Source of the DNA: Hawksworthiomyces lignivorus
Lineage: Eukaryota > Ascomycota > Sordariomycetes > Ophiostomatales > Ophiostomataceae
NCBI GenBank assembly: GCA_002917075.1
Contig: NTMA01000121.1
Location: 47,628-111,627, forward strand
Direction of reading: 5' to 3'
Length of the DNA stretch: 64,000 nucleotides
The notes under the pieces are model-generated. The model was not told where the DNA came from. It searched no databases and saw only the letters and a program-made list of their open reading frames with translations. Position 1 is the first letter of the stretch, and each line of letters opens with the position of its first letter. This document shows, piece by piece, positions 57,097-64,000 of this stretch. Made by a program: the position numbers and the translations under genes.

Positions 57097-60000
57097 CTAG
57101 TCGTCCTCGGCCTCCTCGATGACGTCCTTGGCGAAGAAGCCGGCGATCTGGCGGGCGGCCTCCTTGCCGACGAGCGGCTCGAGCGCCGGGGCGTCCATGG
57201 CGGCGACGGCGGCGACGTTTTCCGTCTCGAGCACGAGGGTGCGCAAGTTCTGCGGGGTGACGCCGGGCACGGCGCTGAGCATCTCCTGGGGCTCGAGGTT
57301 GAAGGGCTGGTCGTCGGCGCGGGCGTCCGGGTCGAGCCCGGCGCGCACGGCGGCCACGGGGTCGGGCTCGGGCTCCTGGGCCTTGAGCCGCTCAAAGATC
57401 TCGGCCGTCTCGTAGGGCGACGAGGCCCACAGGATGCGCAGGCGCGGGAACGCGAGCGTCAGCAGCACGATCTTGGACTGCAGGTCGGTGGCGGCGGAGT
57501 TCGCTGCCGCCGCGGCCTGCGCGGCAGTGGTCGGCAGCGCGGCAAAAGACGACGAGTTCTGCTGCTGCTGCTGGGACAGGTCGGCAAAGGGCTCGAGCGT
57601 AAAGGAGCGGTTCTGGTCGAACTCGATGAGCAGCAGCGGGTCGCGGTAGTGCTGGAACATGGCCTCGCACTGGGCGTAGAGGCGGCCGTCGCGGAAGGAG
57701 GAGATGAGGTCGCTGACGGACTTGCGCTCGACGCAGACGTGGGGCGACAGCACGTAGTCGGCGACGGTCAGCATGCAGGGGACGACGGCGAGGCCGCGGC
57801 CGTGCAGCAGCGAGGGCAGCGACGAGCGGAACTCGCGCACGTCGACGACGACGCGCGGCGGCTGCGCGGTGGCCTTGGGCGCGGCGAGCCGGCCGCCGCC
57901 GGCGATGCGCGTGTTGACGGTGCGCAGAAAGGCCTCCTGCGGGTCGTCGCCAGCGGCGCCGGACCCGTCGCCGGCGACCGCCGTCGCCGCCGTCGTCAGC
58001 GTCACCGCCATGGACGCGCGCTCCCTGATCAGGCGCGTAAAGGCGTCCTTCTCGCGGCGCACGGCCGACAGGTAGCGCTGCTCCTCGACGGAGCCGCCGT
58101 AGTACAGAAAGTAGGTGCGCACGGCGCGGTCGCTGTGCGACGAGCGGTAGACCTCGATGCGCCGGATAAAGGCCGCGTCCGGCTCGTACATGACAATGTA
58201 GCGCGGCTTGACCTCCTCGAGCACGTGCTCGTCCTGGTCGCCGTCGTACGCGTGCACCACTACGAGGTCGCGCATGTCGTACAGCTGGTAGTAGTCGTCC
58301 ATGTCCTCGAGCGGGTCCGCCTCGGCCATGGCCGCCAGGATGTCGGCCTTTTGCTGCGCGGCCGCGGCCACCGCGGAGCCGTCGTCGTCGTTGAAGTCGC
58401 CGCCGCCGCCGCGCGCGTCCGCGTCTGGGTCAGCCTCGGCCGCCTGGATCTCCGCCATCAGCTCGGCCACCTCGCCGGGCTTCTCAAAGTACTGCGCCAC
58501 GCTGCCGTTGGCGGCGCGGCTGGCAGCGTCGCCGCCGCCGCCAGATGACCCAGATCCGGCACCGCCCATGGCTATGCCGCTGCCGCCGCCGCGCACGCGC
58601 CGGCGCTTGTTGGCGGGCACGCCGCCGGGCCCGCGGGCGCCGGCGACGCGGCCGGTGCGCGGGTCGACGGCGCCGCGCAGGGCCTGCTGGTTCTCGGCAA
58701 ATAGCGCGGCGTTGACGTGCGCAAACTCGCTCTTCCACTTGAGGTAGCCGCGCAGCCGGCGGCGCAGCATGAACGCGGCCGACGGCCGGTCCGTGTCCGG
58801 GTCGAAGACGGGCTCGACGGCGGCGCGGGCGTGCGGCCGCACGTGCATGGTCTGCAGGTAGTCGCGCAGCTGGCGGCAGGTGTCGACGTCGCCGCACATG
58901 ATCAGCAGGGTGCCGTTGGAGTCGTCGCGCGGCCCGCCGCCGCCGCCGCCGCCCTGGCCCGAGGCCGCCTCGAGCGCGAGGTCGCGGTCGATCTCCTCGA
59001 GGATCTCGGCCAGCACGCTCCACTTGGGCTGCTCCTCGAGCACGGGCCGCAGCGTGGTCTTGTCCGGGCGGCGCGGGTCGTGGCGGCCCGTGTAGACGCG
59101 GCGCTTGGCCGTGTCGAACAGCGTCTGGGCGGCGTCTAGGAACAGCCAGGGCGACTGCGACTGGCGCGTCGACCCCGGCGGCGGCGAGTGGGCCGCGTGG
59201 ATGGTGTCGAGGCGCTGCAGAAAGGCCACGGCGTCGCAGGCCACGACGGCGTGCAGCATGCCCCGCAGCACGGCCAGGTCGCCGACGATCTGCTTGGTCT
59301 TCCAGCTGACGCGGTGCCAGTTGGGGTCCAGCTGGCGCCGCACGGCCACGTCAAAGTTCTGCAGCAGCGCGTTGTCCAGGTTCCAGTCGTCCATGTCCAG
59401 GCCCGGGTTGCTCTTCTTGAGCTCGTGGATGCTGACCTCGACGCACTCGAGCACGGCGTTCTGAATGTCGCGCATGCTCTCGGTCATGGGCACCTCGAAC
59501 TCGACCACCTCGGCGCGCTTCTTGCCCTCGAGCCCGGCCGCCACGGTCACGTGGAAGCGCGGCCACAGCGACGCCTTGCGCAGGAACAGGTTGCGCAGCA
59601 TGGTGGCCAGCGGCGAGAAGCCTACGCGCGACGAGAAGGCCTCGGGGTTGTCGGAGAAGGCCTTGAGGAAGCCCACCTTGTTCTTCTGGCGGTAGATGCG
59701 CAGGATGAAGGCCTCGAGCGACGTGGCCAGCACGCGGTCGGCGTGCAGCACCACGACGCCCGTGATGGACGTCGGGTCCAGCAGGCTGGTCAGCAGGTCG
59801 ACGACCAGGATGCGCGACGTGATGCTGAAGATGCCGCCCTGCGCGTACATCTTCTCGCGCGCGCCCACCGTCGTAAAGTCCGTGTTGACCACGGTCAGGC
59901 CGCGGCAGCGCGGCGCCATGCTGATGGCAGCGTGCTCGGCCAGGGCCTCGCCGATCCAGCCGTTCTCGCGCTCGTCGGCGTTGACTACCAGGATTAGGTT

Positions 60001-60233
60001 GCCGCCGGCGGCGTCGTACGAGTGCAGCAGGTTGGTGATCAGGCGCATGAGGCCGAGGCCCCGCGCCAGCACGACCAGCTCATCGTCGGCGCGCAGCTCC
60101 TGGAAGAGGGTCTGCTGGTATTCCTGGGAAGAGCGTGAGCGGGTGTTGTCTGGGCAAGAGCGAGGGGAAGAAGACTAACCAGAGGCAGAGACAGCTTCAC
60201 CGGCTGCGGCGCGCTCGACGAAGACGACGACAT
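57097..60233 (-). CDS. RAD1: DNA repair endonuclease Rad1 (XPF family)
   Basis: Exons on the minus strand are 60233-60180 and 60123-57097, separated by a 56-bp intron (GTTAGT...CCCAG), giving 1026 residues. The join restores VKLSLPL then EYQQTLFQEL. XPF/Rad1 with Rad10/ERCC1 cuts 5' of lesions in nucleotide excision repair and acts in single-strand annealing. The N-terminal half is the degenerate SF2 helicase-like domain (RGLGLMRLITNLLHSYDAAG, LHADRVLATSLEAFILRIYR). The ERCC4 nuclease domain has VDVREFRSSLP, VADYVLSP (Asp807) and VERKSVSDL (Glu817-Lys819). A helix-hairpin-helix pair follows (LSAVPGVTPQNLRTL). Oddities: the Gly before Asp807 is Ala, and the middle has Gly/Ala/Asp low-complexity inserts. 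Also known as mus-38 or rad16 in other fungi. Very GC-rich. Confidence 0.95.
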
Positions 60234-61009
60234 GCCGGATGCTGCTGCAGCTGCTGTTGAGCTCCAACCATGACCAGGAGCGTGTGAGGATGTGGCGGAG
60301 CTATGCCAGAGACCTGTGCACACAAAGGGGGAAGAGCTGAATGAATAGGAAAGTCAGATAAAAGCAGCTGATTAATGGCGTGTCCTTGGTGTTCTTGACA
60401 GTCGGCAGACAAGACGGCAGACCAGACGGACTGAGCAGCACGCACTCATACACGCCCTCACGCCCTCTAGACAGCTTGTGGCGTTGCGATTCAGCGATGG
60501 TGATGCGGTGCCGAATTGCCCCTCGCGAGTTCACGTGACCACTTGGCAGGATGAGACAAGTCGTACCACCTGCTGCGGGGAGGGTATAATACAATTAGTA
60601 GTGCCTATGCGCATAGCGGCTGCTTATAGGCCGTATAGTGCTTTGTGCCGTCCTTAGCTGACGACGACGTCATCGCCGCAGAGGTGCACATCGACGTATT
60701 AGTGGCTCTTCGCTCCGTACTGGCTGCATGCCTTTGTGTGCCGTATGTCCCAGAGTCTTTCATGTATATAATGTTGTCGCCATTCCATTTAGGCATCCAA
60801 GATTCTTCACTTTTGTATTTAACAACATCCTGTTTTCCAGAGTTTGAAAAGCGAAGAGCAAAAGGAAAATAGAAAGTCATCTTGGATCAAGCAAGCGAAT
60901 AGACAGAAAGGCATCCTTTGTAGACACCCTCAGTTAGCACGCACACACGCACACACGCACACTCACACGCAACTGCATACGCACGCATACGCACACAATT
61001 TCTCTCAAA
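60234..61009. promoter_or_regulatory. Divergent promoter region of RAD1 and a small hydrophilic protein gene
   Basis: Contains TCACGTGA at 60531-60538 (a CACGTG palindrome), an ACGACGTCATC element near 60665-60675 resembling an ATF/CREB site, a TATAATAC stretch near 60588, and CA-repeat DNA from 60938 to 60997 immediately before the small gene. Confidence 0.45.
60938..60997. repeat. CACG/CACA repeat upstream of the small gene
   Basis: Imperfect (CACG/CACA)n covering about 60 bp and ending 12 bp before the start codon at 61010, so it probably forms the 5' leader. Confidence 0.75.
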
Positions 61010-61295
61010 ATGAGCGATTCGCAGCAAAAGTTCAACCCCCAGGTCGAGGACCCGTCCAAGGTAAGCCCGTCGTGATAAATCCGTTCTCGTTGGTCCAGCA
61101 GCGGTGGCTAATCGATCACGTCAGCCCGATGCCCCCAAGCACGAGTACGGCCTCTTCCAGTCGGTCAAGGAGAAGTTCCAGGCCCACACGGCCAACCCGG
61201 GCCCGGTCATCGCGCAGGACCTGAGCAACGTGCCGCTGGAGGGCACCAAGGAGGAGAGACTGGCGCGCGCCAAGGAGCTGAACAAGGACAATTAG
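61010..61295 (+). CDS. Small hydrophilic fungal protein, 73 residues
   Basis: Exons 61010-61060 and 61125-61295; the 64-bp intron has a GTAAGC donor, a CTAAT branch point and a CAG acceptor. The start context is TCAAAATGAG. The protein is charged throughout: MSDSQQKFNPQVEDPSK, then KHEYGLFQSVKEKFQ, NPGPVIAQDLSN and KEERLARAKELNKDN. It has no signal peptide or membrane segment. It resembles short, probably helical conserved proteins of Pezizomycotina of unknown function; I cannot give a family name. The intron and acidic/lysine-rich reading make it credible despite its size. Confidence 0.65.
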
Positions 61296-62696
61296 GAGGC
61301 AAGCGGGCGAGCGAGTCAGCCAGACTTTGACAGAAGAGATAGAGAAATAAAGAAATAAAGAAATTGCAATAAGAAGAAAAAAGACAATTTATTGAATTGC
61401 ACAATTGCACAGAGCTGGACGTCTGGCGTTTGTGTCGCGTGCTCGAATCCGGCGGCTGTTCTGTGAGCCTGCCGCATCCTAATTGTTTAGTGAGGTTCTC
61501 CGCACTTAGAAATGAAGAACCGCCGTAGGCTTGGCTATGTCTGTCTGCGTCTGTGCCCCGTCTAACGCCTTTGCCGTGTGTCGTACGTACTCGTAGATCG
61601 CCCGCATCCCAGTCCTTGTCCTGCCGTCTTTAGCTGTCCCTCCTATGAAACACGAAAGCGGAGCAGCTTATTTTGCGGGAGAGGAGGTTACCAGTTGGGG
61701 GAGCTGAGGCAGCCCGAGCAAGCCGATATCCTGGTCGTGGACTCTGTCGTCGGTATTGCTTTTTGTATGCTGTTTTAGTTCATGAAGCAGAGCTGTGAGC
61801 ATCATTTGAGTCTACAAACCTACGAATCTATATCAGTATGCAACTGCGCATTCTTTCCCTCTGTCTTTCTTTCCTCTGTCCTTCTTTCCCTTTGTTCTCC
61901 TCTTTCTTTCTGCCTTCGATTGTTCCTTCTTTCTTCTCCCGCTATCGCACTTTCCTTTCTAGGCTCCTGCATAATATATTATCAGTAGTTACGCAGCAGC
62001 TACGCAAGTAGTGCCTTCTCTTTGTAGTGGCTGCGTGGGCGCTTACTTAATATAGCCTAGTGCCAGAAATCGGACCACCAGCGCTGCTCAGTAGAGAGTC
62101 CGCTGTAGCTGTCGCCTGAACGCCCTGAGGCGCCCTGAGACGCCCTATTCCACAGGGCCCCTCTGCAGAGGCTCACAGCCTCAAGCCCGCTAAAATACCT
62201 GCGAATCCGAGCCTGCGGAGAATCAGCCACCGCCTTCCCCCCAGGGCGCCCTCGCCAATGCTCTTCATCCATTGGCTTCCACATCTCTGCCGCTGTTCTC
62301 TCCAATTCTTCTGCCTCTCCTTCGGCGTTTCTCACCTCTTCGTATCCCTCCTCTCTCTCGCTCTCTGTCTCTCTCTCCTCTCCCCATTTTCTGGCACGCT
62401 CTCTCGCTTTCGGCCTGTCAATATTGACGGCCACATCGACTCTGTCCTCCTCTTGACCCGCCCCTCAGCATTTCTTTTTTTCCAGGGGCATTGTTCGTCG
62501 CCGCCGCAGTCGAATTACCAGTACTCGTTATTCTTCTGCCTGGCTGATCATTAAATTTATCCATCTACGCATTCCAATCCTGCGATTCCAGCTCTTCTTC
62601 CCCCCCCCCCCATTCAGAGGGGTCTTCGTCGACCTCTACTCTTCGCTTCAAACTTACCATTTTGCTTACTAGACGTGATACGTCCCTCTGCTCGTC
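61296..62696. other. Intergenic region and LAS17 leader
   Basis: 3' flank of the small gene with AAATAAAG repeats (61347-61362), then average DNA. Pyrimidine-rich tracts lie at 61850-61960 and 62280-62660, the second probably the LAS17 leader. CGCCCTGAG decamer repeats lie at 62121-62150. No gene seen. Confidence 0.5.
62121..62150. repeat. Short decamer repeat CGCCCTGAGR
   Basis: Two near-identical 10-bp units followed by a partial third. Confidence 0.7.
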
Positions 62697-64000
62697 ATGC
62701 CGTCTATCCTCAGCGAGGCCGACAAGGAGACCGTCAAGCGCTTTGTGCCCAAGGCGAACAATAAGATCCAGGCTGTCGCCGTCGCCCGTCTTTATGTCGC
62801 CTACCCGGACCGCTCGAGATGGAACTACACCGGCCTGCAAGGCGCCATCGTGCTCTGCAATGATCTCGTCGGCAATACTTACTGGCTGAAGATGGTCGAC
62901 GTATCGGTATGTCATACAGTTTGCCCTTCCTCTCCTTTGTCTACCCCCCCCTCCTCTTTGTCTGAGATTCTATTGTCGTACTGACCAACACCAGTCGGGC
63001 AACCGCGGTGTAATATGGGACCAGGAAATCTACGACTCGTGGAACTACACCCAGGACCGCATCTTCTGGCACAGCTTTGAGCTCGAGGACTGCTTCGCCG
63101 GCCTCTGCTTTGCCGACGAGAAAGAGGCGAAGCAGTTCAAGAAGAAGATGGACGACCGCGAGAAGAACGCCAGCAAGGCCACCCGCGCTACGCCGTTCGG
63201 CGGCTCTATCCCGAGCCATGCATCCAGCGGCGGCCACAAGCACTCGCTCCTCGGCGGCATCTTTGGCCACCGCAGCTCGCCCACGGCCACGCCTCCCGAA
63301 TCCCCGCGCACCTCCGGCCACATCCGCTCAGGGAGCCTCAACGGCAACCACGGCGGCTACGGAGGGCGAGGGCCGCCCGAGTTTGCCACCCTCGATGCTT
63401 TCGATCCCCAATGGCGCGAGCACTTTGGCGACGACCTGCGGTCCAAGGGCCTGACGGACGAGTTCATCCGCGACAACCAAGACTTTATCGTCGGATTCCT
63501 GCGCGAGCAGCAGTCCGCCAACGGCGGTGCTGCGGCTGCAGCGCCAGCCGCCTCGAGACCAGTAGCGCCTGCGCCGCCGGCACCACCACCGCCGTCGTCT
63601 GGACCGGGCATGCGCGCACCACCACCACCGCCTCCTGGCGGCGCGGCCGGAGGACTGCGCAGTCATACCGACTCGAACGCGTCAAAGCGCTCTGGCGGCC
63701 CACCTCCCCCGCCGCCTGCGCCCCGGCGGTCTGGCGGCAAGATCGAGTCTCCTGCGCCGTCAGAGCCGCCTCGCGAGCCCTCACCCCCGCGACCGAAATA
63801 CGCAGTTCCGCCGCCGCTGGCAGATGCCGGTAAGTACGCGCATCAGCCACGAGCGCCGCCGCGGGCGGTTCCTGCGCCGCCGGGACCTGGGCCCGCGCCG
63901 CCGCCGCGGCCGCCCAAGGTCGAAGAGAGCTACGACGACCACAGCAGCTTCCCGCGCTTTGGTAGACGGGGCAGAAGAGCTCGTGCGGGGATCAGTACCA
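62697..64000 (+). CDS. LAS17: Actin assembly factor Las17 (WASP), 5' part
   Basis: Exon 1 is 62697-62906 and exon 2 runs from 62995 past the window edge. The intron has a GTATGT donor and a CAG acceptor. The WH1 domain (residues 1 to about 115) reads ETVKRFVPKANNKIQAVAVARLYVAYP, then NTYWLKMVDVSSGNRGVIWDQEIYDSW across the intron, then FELEDCFAGLCFADE. It normally binds a WIP/Vrp1-type partner. A middle segment (LRSKGLTDEFIRDNQDFIVGFL) sits where WASP proteins have their G-protein-binding-like region. A proline-rich stretch for SH3 and profilin binding follows. The WH2 and acidic regions that activate Arp2/3 lie beyond the window. A possible GTAAGT donor near 63830 exists but the frame stays open to 64000. 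Works in actin patches and endocytosis. Confidence 0.92.

Noticed and set aside
57058..58548. Plus-strand 496-codon open frame opposite RAD1
   Set aside because: It is the antisense of the GC-rich RAD1 exon, with Gly/Arg/Val-rich composition and no domain; the RAD1 frame has clear XPF motifs.
59188..59997. Plus-strand open frames opposite the RAD1 N-terminal half
   Set aside because: Low-complexity Val/Gly/His/Arg-rich translations produced by GC-rich antisense codons.

Overview
The window is nuclear DNA from a filamentous ascomycete fungus, most likely a Sordariomycete. Genes carry short introns (56-190 bp) with GTRNGT-type donors and CTRAC-type branch points. They lie behind pyrimidine-rich leaders and encode fungus-specific families (DASH subunit Hsk3, a Pho85-type cyclin, Las17, a tiny Gly/Ile-rich membrane protein). 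No mobile element, CRISPR array, tRNA or rRNA was found. Most calls rest on recognising family motifs by eye; no database search was possible.

Layout. 1-6660: purine-rich, gene-poor DNA, possibly the leader of a minus-strand gene off the left edge. 6661-7158 (-): a small cupin gene. 8793-11530 (+): a phosphoinositide-specific phospholipase C in three exons. 11531-23663: a 12 kb gene-poor stretch with low-complexity tracts, a 28-bp tandem duplication, paired hairpins and two weak ORFs. 23664-24404 (+): a short zinc-ribbon protein. 24405-27649: AT-richer DNA without genes. 27650-28119 (+) DASH subunit HSK3 and 28341-29003 (-) the RNase P subunit RPR2/RPP21 are convergent neighbours. 30347-33048 (+): the mRNA-export and splicing helicase SUB2, with a 1.1 kb first intron. 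33049-44433: a second 11 kb gene-poor stretch whose last 3.3 kb looks like a long pyrimidine-rich leader of the next gene. 44434-46962 (+): a PCL5-like cyclin.

From about 48.9 kb to 60.2 kb the DNA becomes strikingly GC-rich, with genes closer together. These are an F-box protein (-), the mitochondrial Mg2+ channel MRS2 (+), a secreted beta-propeller protein related to hetero-Diels-Alderases (-), a 68-residue membrane protein (+) and the XPF-family endonuclease RAD1 (-). The right end has a 73-residue hydrophilic protein (+) and the start of LAS17/WASP (+), cut by the window edge.

The genes do not form one pathway. They are mostly housekeeping functions: phosphoinositide signalling, kinetochore, RNA processing and export, cell-cycle and nutrient control, DNA repair, actin. 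The most interesting items are several small intron-split genes that simple ORF calling misses, the long SUB2 intron and PCL5 leader, an unusual insertion in the PLC catalytic domain, and unexplained structure in the gene deserts. I found no convincing new multi-gene system.
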